Numbered from the stretch's first letter, positions 53,089 to 61,706 are shown. The stretch: 64,000 nucleotides of DNA from Marmoricola sp. (GCA_025964775.1 JAOPYE010000029.1:62001-126000); one strand, 5' to 3'. Notes: generated by a model not told the origin, from the sequence alone. Program-made: numbers and translations.

Positions 53089-54681
53089 TCAGGCCTTGGC
53101 CGACAGCTCGCGACGGAGCAGCTTGCCGGTCTCGGTTCGCGGCATCTCGTCGATCGACTCGATGTCGCGCGGCCGGGCGTGCGGGCCGACGGTGCTTGCC
53201 ACCAGCTCGCGCAACGCGGCTTCGAGAGAGGCGTCCAGCTCGGTCTCGTGGAGCTGCACGAAGGCCTTGATGTGCTGGCCGATCTGATCGTCCGGGACGC
53301 CGACGACGGCCGCGTCGTCGACGGACGGGTGCAGCTTGAGCGCTTGCTCGATCTCTCCGGGCCCGATCCGGTAGCCGCGGCTCTTGATCACGTCGTCACT
53401 GCGGCCGAGGTACTCGAGCCGGCGCCCGAAAGCGCGCCGGGCGAGGTCCCCCGTCCGATGGCTGTCGCCTTCCGGTGGAACGGCACGTCCGAGACCGGAG
53501 TCCCAGATGCCGAGCATCGCGACCGGGTCAGGCAGGCACAGCGCGATCTCGCCGATCTCCCCTGCGGCGACCTCGTGCCCGGACTCGTCGATCAACCGGA
53601 TCTCGTGCCCTGGATACGGGGCACCCATCGTCGCGTCGTCGACGGAACCGAGCACCACCGAGTCACCGATCAAGGCGTTCGCCTCCGTCTGACCGAAGGC
53701 TTTGTTGACCGCGGCGGCGAGGTGCCGGCGGGCCCACGTCATCTCAGCCGCACCCGCGGGTTCGCCCCCGGTCACGACGGCCCGCAGCCGCCGCCGCGGC
53801 TGCTGACCGTGAGCAGCGAGCAGCCGCAGGACCGACGGCGGCAGGAACGCCGTGGTGACGCCGTACCGCTCGAAGACGGCAAGGGTCACCGTCGGGTCGA
53901 AACGCTGCTGCCGGAACGCGACCACCGGGACTCCGAAGGACCACGGGACCAGCAGGCCCAGCATGAGGCCGCCGACCCAACCCCAGTCCGCGGTGCCGTA
54001 GTAGACGTCGTCGTCCTCGAAGAGCTCGAAGGCGAAGTCGACCGCGGCATGGCCCAGCAGCACCCGGTTGGCGTGCACGATCCCCTTCGGGTTCCCGCTC
54101 GTCCCCGAGGTGTACATCAGCAGCGCCGGTTCATCGCCGGAGGGTTGGTACGGCTCGACCGGCTCCGCCAGACGCGCTTCGGCCAGCAGGTCTGCGACGG
54201 AGGAGGAGTCGACGGTGAGGACCGGGATCCCTGCCGTCATCGCCTGGGTCTCGTTGAGGCGCGACATGCCCGCGGAATCGGTGACCAGCAGCGACGCCCC
54301 GGCATCCTTCAGCCGGTGGGTGATCGAGACACCACCCAGCAGCTTCGGGATCGGCAGGATCACCGCGCCGGCCGTCAGGACCCCGCAGACGACCTCGGCC
54401 GCGGACTGCGACGGGTCGAGGTACATCGCGACCCGGTCGCCGGGTCGGATTCCGCGCTGGCGCAGCGCGCCGGCCACCCGACGGGCAGTCTGCTGGATCT
54501 CACCGAACGTCACCTCTTCGATCTGGTGGACGCCGGCCCGCAGGATCGCGGCCCGGTCCGGGTCCTGGTCGAAGAGTGCGTCCTTGACCATCGAGTAGCC
54601 GGGATCCGGCACCCACGAGGTGTGCTCGCGGGCATCTCGAAGTCGAGAGACGACAGCTGGGGTCAATCGAGGCGTACCCAT
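53089..54681 (-). CDS. AMP-forming acyl-CoA synthetase / CoA ligase
   Basis: The 530-residue protein has the P-loop-like ALLMYTSGTSGNPKG (187-200), a substrate-site region AFGQTEANALIG, the hinge SRGYRIGPGEIEQALKLHP and the catalytic Lys near 520 (RTETGKLLRREL). It resembles acetyl/benzoate-type ligases of medium-chain acyl-CoA synthetases. It activates the pathway acid to its CoA ester. Its start lies within the end of the aldehyde dehydrogenase gene (18-bp overlap), so the two are coupled and may act in sequence, aldehyde to acid to CoA ester. Confidence 0.9.
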   Translation of the reverse strand: MGTPRLTPAVVSRLRDAREHTSWVPDPGYSMVKDALFDQDPDRAAILRAGVHQIEEVTFGEIQQTARRVAGALRQRGIRPGDRVAMYLDPSQSAAEVVCGVLTAGAVILPIPKLLGGVSITHRLKDAGASLLVTDSAGMSRLNETQAMTAGIPVLTVDSSSVADLLAEARLAEPVEPYQPSGDEPALLMYTSGTSGNPKGIVHANRVLLGHAAVDFAFELFEDDDVYYGTADWGWVGGLMLGLLVPWSFGVPVVAFRQQRFDPTVTLAVFERYGVTTAFLPPSVLRLLAAHGQQPRRRLRAVVTGGEPAGAAEMTWARRHLAAAVNKAFGQTEANALIGDSVVLGSVDDATMGAPYPGHEIRLIDESGHEVAAGEIGEIALCLPDPVAMLGIWDSGLGRAVPPEGDSHRTGDLARRAFGRRLEYLGRSDDVIKSRGYRIGPGEIEQALKLHPSVDDAAVVGVPDDQIGQHIKAFVQLHETELDASLEAALRELVASTVGPHARPRDIESIDEMPRTETGKLLRRELSAKA

Positions 54682-56114
54682 ACGCTCTTCTCCTTAGTGA
54701 AGCTGTCGATCGCGGTCTGACCGAGATCGCTGCCATGGCCGCTGAACCGGAAACCGGTGTACGGCGAGGCCGGGTTGAGGACCCCCCAGCTGTTGACCCA
54801 GATATTTCCTGCGTCCAGCGTCTGAGCGAACCGCAGCGCGCGACCCACGTCGCGGGTGAACACACCGGCCGCCAACCCGTAGATGGTGTCGTTGGCCAGC
54901 GAGATCGCCTCTGCCTCGCCCTCGAAGGGCAGCACCGACAGGACCGGGCCGAAGATCTCCTCCTGGGCGATCCGCATCCCGGCGCTCACGTCGGTGAAGA
55001 CGGCCGGCTGGAAGAAGAAGCCAGGGTCGGCCGAGCTGGGTTCCGCGGCGGATCCGGCGGCCAGGGTGGCTCCCTCGGCGACTCCGGCGGTCACGTAGGA
55101 GTGCACCGAGGCGCGTGCGGCCGCATCGACGAGCGGGCCGATCTCAGTGGCCGGGTCCTCGGGATCGCCGACTCGTGCTGCCTTCACTTTCTCCACCACC
55201 AGGCTGATCACCTCGTCGTAGATCGGGCGCTCGACGAGCAACCGGCTGGGCGCCGTACAGGTCTCGCCCTGGTTGCTGTACATCGCCTGGAAGACGACGG
55301 CGGCAACGGTCTCCGGCGATGAGTCACCGAACGCGACCAGCGCCGATTTCCCACCCAGCTCGAGGGATGCGGTGATCAGCCGGTCGGCGGCCGAACGGCC
55401 GATCTGCCGGCCGATCTCGGTCGAGCCGGTGAAGGTGATCTTGCCGATTCCGGGATGTTCGACCAGCGCGTTGCCGGCCACCGATCCACGCCCGGGGAGC
55501 ACGTTGACCAGGCCCGGCGGCAGGCCGGCCTCCAGCGCGAGCTCACCGAGCGCGGCCGGGACCAGCGGTGCCAGCTGTGCTGGCTTGAGCACGATCGCGT
55601 TGCCCATCGCGAGAGCCGGTGCGATCTTCCATATCGCCTGCACGGCGGGGAAGTTCCACGGAGTGATCGCACCGACGACACCGATCGGCTCGCGGACGGT
55701 GTAGTTGAGGAACCGTCCCGGAGCCGGGGTGGTACGACCTTCGATCTTGGTGACCAGCCCCGCGAAGTATTCCAGCGTCTCGACCATCACCGGGACGTCG
55801 ATGCCGCGGGACTCGCGGATCGGCTTGCCCATGTCGCGGGTCTGCAGCAGCGCGAGGTCTTCTCCGTGCTGCTCGACCAGGCCGGCGAACCGGATCAGGT
55901 GCCGGGCCCGCTCGGAGGGGCGCATCCGCTGCCACTTCTTGGCTGCGACCTGGCCCGATCGCACCGCGCGGTCGACGTCCTCGACCGATGCCTCGGCGAC
56001 CGAGGCCAGGACGGTGCCGTCCGTCGGGTTGATCGTGTCGAACCGCGCCCCCGTCGAGGCTTCGACCAGCTCCCCGTCCAGGACGAGCGAGACGTTGTCA
56101 GTGAGGGCTTCCAT
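54663..56114 (-). CDS. NAD(P)-dependent aldehyde dehydrogenase
   Basis: The 483-residue protein has ITPWNFPAVQAIWKIAPALA, FTGSTEIGRQI, catalytic Glu252 (LELGGKSAL) and Cys286 (NQGETCTAPS). Betaine/gamma-aminobutyraldehyde-type C-terminal text (NIWVNSWGVLNPASPYTGFR) is seen. ATG at 56114 has a GGGGTGG ribosome site; a GTG at 56132 overlapping the preceding stop is an alternative. Probably oxidises an aldehyde intermediate before CoA activation. Confidence 0.92.
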   Translation of the reverse strand: MEALTDNVSLVLDGELVEASTGARFDTINPTDGTVLASVAEASVEDVDRAVRSGQVAAKKWQRMRPSERARHLIRFAGLVEQHGEDLALLQTRDMGKPIRESRGIDVPVMVETLEYFAGLVTKIEGRTTPAPGRFLNYTVREPIGVVGAITPWNFPAVQAIWKIAPALAMGNAIVLKPAQLAPLVPAALGELALEAGLPPGLVNVLPGRGSVAGNALVEHPGIGKITFTGSTEIGRQIGRSAADRLITASLELGGKSALVAFGDSSPETVAAVVFQAMYSNQGETCTAPSRLLVERPIYDEVISLVVEKVKAARVGDPEDPATEIGPLVDAAARASVHSYVTAGVAEGATLAAGSAAEPSSADPGFFFQPAVFTDVSAGMRIAQEEIFGPVLSVLPFEGEAEAISLANDTIYGLAAGVFTRDVGRALRFAQTLDAGNIWVNSWGVLNPASPYTGFRFSGHGSDLGQTAIDSFTKEKSVWVRLD

Positions 56115-56128
56115 GGCTGCCACCCCGC

Positions 56129-57016
56129 TCACGGCAGCCGGTGCGCAGTAGGCAGGACGGCCTCGGCCAGCTCCTGGAGCTCGTCCATCGCCTCGGCGAG
56201 GGTCTCGTGCTCGAAGGAAGTGTCGCAAATGAAGTGCGAGACACCCTGGGCGCCGTACGCCTCAATGGTCTCGGCGTTGTACGGCGCGGTCCGCAGGGGG
56301 CGGGCGGTCAAGGTGATCTCACTCATGTCACGGCCGGCCGCCTCGACGTACTCGGTGAGGGTCTTCAGGTACCCGGCGTAGTCGTCGGGTCCGACGGCCA
56401 GCGGGTGCCAGCCGTCACCGATCGCAGCAATCCGGCGCAGCGAGGCTTCGCTGTACCCCGCGAACCAGACCGGGATCGTGCCGCGGACCGGCTTCGGGTA
56501 CATCTTGAAGTTGTGCAGGTCGTAGAACTCGCCGCTGAAGTCGACCTCGTCCTCGGCCCACATGTGCCGCATGAAGTTGACCATCTCGGTCACCCGTCGG
56601 CCGCGGTCCTTGAACGGCGCGTCGAGGGCCTCGAACTGCTCTTTCATCCAGCCGACTCCGACGGCGATGGTGAGCCGGCCGCGCGAGAGGACGTCGATGC
56701 TGACCAGGGTCTTGGCCGTCTGCACCAGCGGCCGCCACGGCAGGATCAGGCAGGAGGTGCCGAGCTCCATGTGCTCGGTCGCCGCAGCCGCCCAGGTCAA
56801 CGAGGTGAGGCAGTCCAGGTACGGCGTCTCCGGTGCCCACAGGAACTTGCCGTCAGCGGTGTAGGGGTACGGCGTCTCGACCTTCGTCGGCAGTGCGACG
56901 TGATCGGTCATCCAGAGGGAGTCGAATCCGACCTTCTCGGCGAACTGCGAGATTTCCGTGATCGCGTCCGGGCCTGCCCACGGGCCTGCGCCCGGAATCC
57001 TGATTCCGACCTTCAT
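56129..57016 (-). CDS. Second LLM-class F420-dependent-type oxidoreductase
   Basis: The 295-residue protein has AEKVGFDSLWMTDHVALPTK, ELGTSCLILPWRPLVQTAKT, GRLTIAVGVGWMKEQFEALD and PVWFAGYSEASLRRIAAIGD, the pattern of the F420-dependent LLM family (Rv2161c-like). It is distinct from the LLM protein at 45064. Fits an F420H2- or flavin-dependent reductase or monooxygenase. It lies between the CoA-transferase and aldehyde dehydrogenase genes. Confidence 0.88.
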   Translation of the reverse strand: MKVGIRIPGAGPWAGPDAITEISQFAEKVGFDSLWMTDHVALPTKVETPYPYTADGKFLWAPETPYLDCLTSLTWAAAATEHMELGTSCLILPWRPLVQTAKTLVSIDVLSRGRLTIAVGVGWMKEQFEALDAPFKDRGRRVTEMVNFMRHMWAEDEVDFSGEFYDLHNFKMYPKPVRGTIPVWFAGYSEASLRRIAAIGDGWHPLAVGPDDYAGYLKTLTEYVEAAGRDMSEITLTARPLRTAPYNAETIEAYGAQGVSHFICDTSFEHETLAEAMDELQELAEAVLPTAHRLP

Positions 57017-57047
57017 CAAACTGTTCCTCTCGTGAGTCCTGCGTTGG

Positions 57048-58232
57048 TCATCGGACGACGGCCGCAGCCGTCAACCGAGCGATCTCTTCTGCTTCGTAGC
57101 CAAGGTCGGTGAGGACCTCTGCGGTGTGTTCCCCGACGGACGACGGTGGCCGACGGATGCTTCCTGGCGTGTGCTCGAGCTTGATCGGGATGCCCGGGAC
57201 CCGAAGGTCGCCCAGCTCGTCACTGGAGATGTCGACCACCAGGTCCATCGCCTGGATCTGGGGGTGCTCAACTGCTTCGTCGTAGGCCAGCACGGGCGCG
57301 CAGATGATGTCGTTGCTCGCCAGCACCTCGACGATCTCGTCACGGTCATTGGCCGCGAACCAGGGCGCCAGGGCGGCATCGATCGCGGCCGCGTTCTCAA
57401 GCCGGTGAGCAGCGGTGTCGAATCTCGGGTCGTCGAGCAGCTCCGGTTGCCCGGTGGCGTGCACGAGTTTGGCGAAGTGCCGGTCGTTGAAGGCGACGAC
57501 GTGCACCGAACCGCCGTCCTTGGTCCCGTACGCGTTGTACGGCGCGTAGAAGTTGCTGCCGTTGCCGGGGCGTTCCTGGACATAGTCGGCAAGCAGGTAC
57601 TGACCGAGCCAGGGAGTCTGCAGGTGGAACAGGGCGCCGACCAGCGAGACCGATCCAGCCTGTCCCTGTCCGGACTGTTGACGGGCGAGGATCGCGACCA
57701 GGGCCGCGATCGCGACCAGGTAGCCGGCGGAACTGTCAGCGATCGGCGGGCCGGCCTTGAGGGCTTCGCCATTGCGCCACCCGGTCGCAGCCATGAACCC
57801 GGTGATCGCCTGGGCAACCGGGTCCATCGCCGGACGACCTGCCAGCGGACCGGTGTCGCCGTACCCGCTCACGTTCAGGGCGATCAGGTGCGGGTGTCGT
57901 GCCGTTAGCTCGGCCGCGGTCAGCCCGTAACGCTCACGAACCGCCGGGAGCATGTTCTCGATCAGCACGTCGGCGCCGGCGCACAGCTCGTGGAAGACTG
58001 TGCGGCCGTCCTCGGTGCGCAGGTCGAGAGCGATCGCGCGCTTGTTCCTGTTCACCCCGGAGTAGACCCCGCTCATCCCGTCGCGCCCCGGGCCGAAGGT
58101 TCGTGATTCGTCACCGGCGATGGGTTCGACCTTGATGACCTCGGCTCCGAAGTCTCCGAGGATCGACGCACCGAGCGGACCGGCGACCATCGTCGCCGCG
58201 TCAACCACTCGGATGCCTTCGAGAGCCAGCAC
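57048..58232 (-). CDS. Class III CoA-transferase (CaiB/BaiF family)
   Basis: The 394-residue protein has the family start LEGIRVVDAATMVAGPLGAS, the CoA-binding NRNKRAIALDLRTEDGR region and the catalytic Asp in GRPAMDPVAQAITGFMAATG. It transfers CoA between acids, for example from a pathway product to an incoming acid. First gene of the second operon and divergent from the thiolase gene. Confidence 0.92.
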   Translation of the reverse strand: MLALEGIRVVDAATMVAGPLGASILGDFGAEVIKVEPIAGDESRTFGPGRDGMSGVYSGVNRNKRAIALDLRTEDGRTVFHELCAGADVLIENMLPAVRERYGLTAAELTARHPHLIALNVSGYGDTGPLAGRPAMDPVAQAITGFMAATGWRNGEALKAGPPIADSSAGYLVAIAALVAILARQQSGQGQAGSVSLVGALFHLQTPWLGQYLLADYVQERPGNGSNFYAPYNAYGTKDGGSVHVVAFNDRHFAKLVHATGQPELLDDPRFDTAAHRLENAAAIDAALAPWFAANDRDEIVEVLASNDIICAPVLAYDEAVEHPQIQAMDLVVDISSDELGDLRVPGIPIKLEHTPGSIRRPPSSVGEHTAEVLTDLGYEAEEIARLTAAAVVR

Positions 58233-58252
58233 GCGTCGTTCCTTTGTTCATG

Positions 58253-58392
58253 ATCCTGAACCAATATCAGGATTTCGAACACCGTAAGTCGGCTCTGACC
58301 CAAGTGTCAAGCATCACTCCGAAACTTCTTCATATCCGCTGGTGTTCGTAATCTCGATCGCGTTTCCTTATACTGAACGATAATCCATCGAT
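58253..58392. promoter_or_regulatory. Divergent promoter region with two operator-like elements
   Basis: ATCCTGA (58253-58259) mirrors TCAGGAT (58267-58273) close to the CoA-transferase start. Further right, TACTGAAC (58371-58378) continues into CGAT...ATCGAT (58378-58392), similar to the element at 46133-46158. The region is AT-rich relative to flanks, as expected of two promoters. Confidence 0.45.
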
Positions 58393-58429
58393 TCACGCTC
58401 ACCAGGACCCGATCCACCAGGAGATGCCG

Positions 58430-59611
58430 ATGCCCGCCGCGTACATCTACAGTGCCGCCCGAACCCCCTTCGGCCGCTTCTCGGGAGGGCTGGCGGCAGT
58501 CCGGCCGGACGACCTCGCCGCTGCCGCGATGAGCGCTGTACTCGCGAAGACGCCGGCGTTGGAACGAGCGGAGATCTCGGAGGTGGTGTGGGGCAACGCC
58601 AATGGCGCGGGCGAGGACAACCGGAACGTGGGCAGGATGGCGGCGCTCCTGGCCGGGCTGCCGACGTCGTTGCCCGCCACGACGGTCAACCGGCTCTGCG
58701 GCTCATCGCTCGATGCGGCCATGATCGGGTCCAGGTCGATCGAGACCCGCGATTCACGAATCGTCCTGGTCGGCGGAACCGAGTCGATGAGCCGGGCGCC
58801 CTGGGTGCTCCCCAAGCCAGACCGCGCGTTCCCGGCGGAAGACCTGACCGCAGTGTCGACCACCCTGGGCTGGCGCCTGGTGAACAAGCAGATGCCGACC
58901 GAGTGGACGGTCTCCCTTGGCGAGGCGAACGAGCTGCTCGCCGACCGACTGGCGATCTCCCGCGATCGGCAGGACGAGTTCGCGGTTCGTTCCCACGAAC
59001 GTGCGACAGCAGCGTGGGAGTCGGGCTTCTACGACCGGCTGGTGACTCCGGTCGCAGGATCGGCTCTTCGCACCGACGAAGGCGTCCGACCGGATGCTGG
59101 CGTCGAGTCGTTGGCGCGCTTGCGGCCGGCCTTTCGTCCGACCGGCACCATCACCGCGGGCAACGCCTCGCCCCTCAATGACGGCGCCGCTGCCCTGCTG
59201 CTCGGAGACGAGCAGGCAGCCCGTGCGATCTGCACCTCCCCGCTCGCACGGATCGCCGGCAGAGGCATGCACGCGCTCGATCCTCAGGACTTCGGGCTGG
59301 CACCGATCCGGGCAGCAGGAATCGCGCTCGCGCGGGCAGGGATCGGTTGGTCGGACGTCGGTGCCATCGAGCTCAACGAAGCCTTCGCGGTCCAGTCGCT
59401 CGCCTGCGTCGACGCCTGGGGTGTGGACCCCGAGATCGTCAACAGCAAGGGCGGCGCGATCGCCATCGGCCATCCGCTCGGAGCCTCGGGGGCGCGCCTG
59501 ATCGGCACCCTGTGCGCCCGGCTCCAGGAGTCCGGCGAGCGTTGGGGAGTCGCCGCCATCTGCATCGGCGTCGGCCAAGGCCTCGCCATCGTGCTCGAGA
59601 ACCAAGCCTGA
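58430..59611 (+). CDS. Thiolase (acetyl-CoA acetyltransferase / beta-ketoadipyl-CoA thiolase type)
   Basis: The 393-residue thiolase has nucleophile Cys90 (VNRLCGSSLDA), His348 (GHPLGASG) and Cys378 (AICIGVGQG), plus NEAFAVQSLA. AGGAG is placed correctly for the ATG at 58430 rather than the one at 58424. It probably performs the terminal thiolytic cleavage giving acetyl-CoA or succinyl-CoA. First gene of a plus-strand unit with the MaoC and WhiB-like genes. Confidence 0.93.
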   Translation: MPAAYIYSAARTPFGRFSGGLAAVRPDDLAAAAMSAVLAKTPALERAEISEVVWGNANGAGEDNRNVGRMAALLAGLPTSLPATTVNRLCGSSLDAAMIGSRSIETRDSRIVLVGGTESMSRAPWVLPKPDRAFPAEDLTAVSTTLGWRLVNKQMPTEWTVSLGEANELLADRLAISRDRQDEFAVRSHERATAAWESGFYDRLVTPVAGSALRTDEGVRPDAGVESLARLRPAFRPTGTITAGNASPLNDGAAALLLGDEQAARAICTSPLARIAGRGMHALDPQDFGLAPIRAAGIALARAGIGWSDVGAIELNEAFAVQSLACVDAWGVDPEIVNSKGGAIAIGHPLGASGARLIGTLCARLQESGERWGVAAICIGVGQGLAIVLENQA

Positions 59612-59633
59612 ACCCGCGAGGAGCTGATCAGAC

Positions 59634-60086
59634 ATGCGCGTCTTCACCACACTCGATGAAGTCCTCGGCGCGGCCAACAGCCGGCTTGGCACCAGCGATT
59701 GGCTGGATATCACCCAGGAACGGATCGATACTTTCGCCAATGCCACCGACGACTGGCAGTGGATCCACACCAACCCGAGCAGGGCCGCGACCGGACCCTA
59801 CGGTGCAACGATCGCCCATGGCTACCTGACTCTGAGTCTTCTTCCCACGCTGGCGGCCACCCTGTATCGGTTCGACACCCCCGGAGCTCGCATCAACTAC
59901 GGCACGGACCGGGTGCGCTTTCCGGCGCCGGTCGTTGTCGGAGCTCGGATCCGCTCACACGTCGAGCTCGGCGACGTCCAGCCGACACCATCCGGCCTCC
60001 AGCTGAGCATCAATACCTCGGTCGAGATCGAGGGCGTTGGAAAGCCTGGGTGCATCGCGACAACCCTCCTCCAGCTGCACATCTAG
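59634..60086 (+). CDS. MaoC-like (R)-enoyl-CoA hydratase
   Basis: The 150-residue hot-dog protein has the hydratase-2 active-site run ATDDWQWIHTNPSRAATGPY and TIAHGYLTLSLLP, with Asp and His in the expected spacing. NYGTDRVRFPAPV is typical of the family. It would hydrate an unsaturated acyl-CoA ahead of the thiolase. 22 bp downstream of the thiolase gene. Confidence 0.93.
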   Translation: MRVFTTLDEVLGAANSRLGTSDWLDITQERIDTFANATDDWQWIHTNPSRAATGPYGATIAHGYLTLSLLPTLAATLYRFDTPGARINYGTDRVRFPAPVVVGARIRSHVELGDVQPTPSGLQLSINTSVEIEGVGKPGCIATTLLQLHI

Positions 60087-60095
60087 GAGAGACGG

Positions 60096-60398
60096 ATGAC
60101 CGACTTGAGCATCGCCGCTAAGCCTCGACGAGGAACCCGAGCTCCTTTCCCTCATGGCGAAGGGTTCGGCTCGCAGCGTCAAATCGAACTCGCCCAGCTC
60201 ATCTGCGCGGGCTGCCCGGTCCGTCCCGGCTGCCTGGCTTTCGCCCTGGCCACAGATGTCCAGTGCGGCATCTGGGCCGGCACCACCCCATCCGAACGCC
60301 GCACCGTGCGGCACCGGGCTGGTATGACCGAGTCGCTGCCTCGGAGAGTCGTCCGACGCAGTCCCGCGGAGCTGGCTGCACTCAAGACCGCGACCTGA
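60096..60398 (+). CDS. Divergent WhiB-like protein with altered cysteine layout
   Basis: The 100-residue protein has the WhiB core QLICAGCPVRPGCLAFALAT (Cys37, 40, 46) and GIWAGTTPSERRTVR. The first cluster Cys normally found about 30 residues earlier is missing. Instead Cys57 directly precedes the GIWAG turn. WhiB proteins bind a [4Fe-4S] cluster and interact with sigma factor A, so either the cluster is coordinated differently or absent. AGGAGA ribosome site; 9 bp after MaoC, so probably in the thiolase operon. Confidence 0.78.
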   Translation: MTDLSIAAKPRRGTRAPFPHGEGFGSQRQIELAQLICAGCPVRPGCLAFALATDVQCGIWAGTTPSERRTVRHRAGMTESLPRRVVRRSPAELAALKTAT

Positions 60399-60418
60399 AC
60401 AGGAGTATGGAGACACCG

Positions 60419-60598
60419 ATGAAGGCACTACTAACAGTGGTGGCGCGCGACCTCCTCGAGTTCCTCAAGGAAGGCGTGATTCTCAGCGGACTTGCGCGGG
60501 ATCCGAGCTTTGCCGTTGCCTTCCGCGCCCACTTCATGTCGGCGGACGAGTCGCCGTCGCTTCGCCGCGAACCGGCTCAATCCGCCCGCCCGAACTGA
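60419..60598 (+). CDS. Small hypothetical protein, last island gene
   Basis: The 59-residue frame begins MKALLTVVARDLLEFLKEGV with an amphipathic helical pattern and a Ser/Arg-rich tail. GGAG is 6 bases before the ATG at 60419 (60407 is an in-frame alternative with poor spacing). It lies 20 bp after the WhiB-like gene. No family recognised. Confidence 0.5.
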   Translation: MKALLTVVARDLLEFLKEGVILSGLARDPSFAVAFRAHFMSADESPSLRREPAQSARPN

Positions 60599-60940
60599 GA
60601 CGACAGCTGTTGGCCGCTAGTGCCATCCCGCCAAGGTTGGTGTTCGAGCGTTCGCGTCTGGTGTGGGCCCGACTAGTGCCACGGCATCGCGCGCCCATTC
60701 GGACCTGGCCAAGTTGCGACTGATCCCAACAGGGCGTCCAAGGTCGCGACCTCTGGGTCAACGGCCGAGAGGTCACACGATTTGACCTTCCGCGGAGCTT
60801 CGCCAGCCTTCGCTGATCCTCGCGATGACGGCCCGTTCGCGGTCCATCTCCAGGCAATGTCCGCAGACAGTCTGCGGACATCGAACGCCAAAGCCAGGTC
60901 CGTGGTGACCCACGAACCCGGCTCTGACCTGCTGTTTCAC
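60599..60940. other. Non-coding right end of the island with palindrome
   Basis: No gene is visible. ATGTCCGCAGAC and GTCTGCGGACAT (60857-60881) form a perfect 12-bp-arm palindrome with one central base. TGCGGACA half-sites also occur twice at the left end (35464-35482), suggesting integrase arm or excisionase sites. CCTTCCGC-GAGC-TCGCC text is shared with 35427-35450. GACCTCTGGGTCA at 60748 partly mimics the attachment core. Confidence 0.5.
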
Positions 60941-60986
60941 TTTGTAGCGGGGGCAGGATTTGAACCTGCGACCTCTGGGTTATGAG
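60941..60986 (-). repeat. Right attachment site within the initiator tRNA gene
   Basis: Identical over 46 bases to 35274-35319. The repeat covers the tRNA from the anticodon loop through the 3' end plus four bases beyond (TTTG on the plus strand), so insertion preserved a functional tRNA here. Integration at an anticodon-loop/T-arm identity block is standard for tyrosine integrases. Confidence 0.92.
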
Positions 60987-61018
60987 CCCAGCGAGCTACC
61001 GAGCTGCTCCACCCCGCG
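60945..61018 (-). tRNA. Initiator tRNA-Met (CAT anticodon)
   Basis: The minus strand reads CGCGGGGTGGAGCAGCTCGG at the 5' end, GGGCTCATAACCC for the anticodon arm, and GGTTCAAATCCTGCCCCCGC toward the 3' end. The first base pair is a C/U mismatch rather than Watson-Crick, and three G-C pairs end the anticodon stem, both hallmarks of an initiator tRNA. CCA is not encoded. It is the island's integration target. Confidence 0.95.
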
Positions 61019-61095
61019 TCGGTGAACGGAACATTACCGGGTGCTCAGGGCCAGACCCAAATCGGGGGTTTCGAGACGGGCGCTGCGCGCCCTCC

Positions 61096-61698
61096 TCAAC
61101 CACCGGCCAGCAGGAGCTCGCAGGCTCGCTGCATGTCGGCGTCCGCGTCGGCGACCGGGCTGTTCCCGCTCATCGTTGTCATCAGGACGCCGAACCAGCA
61201 CTGGATCACCAGCCAGGCGCGGCTGCGCTGGTCCGACGTCGCGGCACGTCCCCACCCCGTGATCGTCAGCAGCATCTCGAGGAACATCTCCTCGATGTCG
61301 GCGCAGTCCTGGCTGGCCAGGCCTTCGGCCAGGATCATCGACTGGAACATCGACATCGAGAGTCGGCGGTTGCTGTGCAGCCGCCGGGTCAGCACGCCGA
61401 GCAGCTCGACCACCGCATCGGCCGGGTCCTGACCGTCGGTGCGCACGTAGGACGACACGTCGACGTCCTCCAGCAGCGACTTCATGACGCCGACGAACAG
61501 ATGCACCTTGGAGGGGAAGTACCGGTACAACGTGGCGATCGCGACCTCGGACTCGGTCGCGATGTCCTGCATCTGCACGCGCTCGAAGTCCTGGCGCGAG
61601 CCGAGCTTGATCGCTGCGACCAGCATCCGCCGGTAGCGGTCCTTCTGGCCCTCGGAGTTCGGCTCGGCCGGCGACCGCGCGTCTGCGATACGAGCCAC
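61096..61698 (-). CDS. TetR family regulator
   Basis: The 200-residue protein has the TetR HTH (DRYRRMLVAAIKLGSRQDFE, DIATESEVAIATLYRYFPSK, about residues 20-62), with a C-terminal domain like the KstR2-like/TetR_C group. It starts at a GTG eight bases after the UPF0182 stop, with a weak AGGT site. It could regulate lipid or steroid genes elsewhere. It lies outside the island. Confidence 0.9.
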   Translation of the reverse strand: MARIADARSPAEPNSEGQKDRYRRMLVAAIKLGSRQDFERVQMQDIATESEVAIATLYRYFPSKVHLFVGVMKSLLEDVDVSSYVRTDGQDPADAVVELLGVLTRRLHSNRRLSMSMFQSMILAEGLASQDCADIEEMFLEMLLTITGWGRAATSDQRSRAWLVIQCWFGVLMTTMSGNSPVADADADMQRACELLLAGG

Positions 61699-61706
61699 GC
61701 GCTACC

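Larger units (their letters stand above)
35320..60986. mobile_element. 25.7-kb integrative island in the initiator tRNA-Met gene
   Basis: Boundaries are set by the 46-bp direct repeats at 35274-35319 and 60941-60986. An intact tyrosine integrase lies 194 bp inside the left repeat, and the complete tRNA is restored at the right end. Cargo is catabolic: two LLM-family oxidoreductases, F420 genes (FbiC, CofC, F420 reductase), acyl-CoA enzymes, a Liv-type importer, and IclR and WhiB-like regulators. I see no plasmid replication, conjugation or phage structural gene, so mobility beyond excision/integration would need help. Flanking genes are of a different functional type. Confidence 0.88.
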
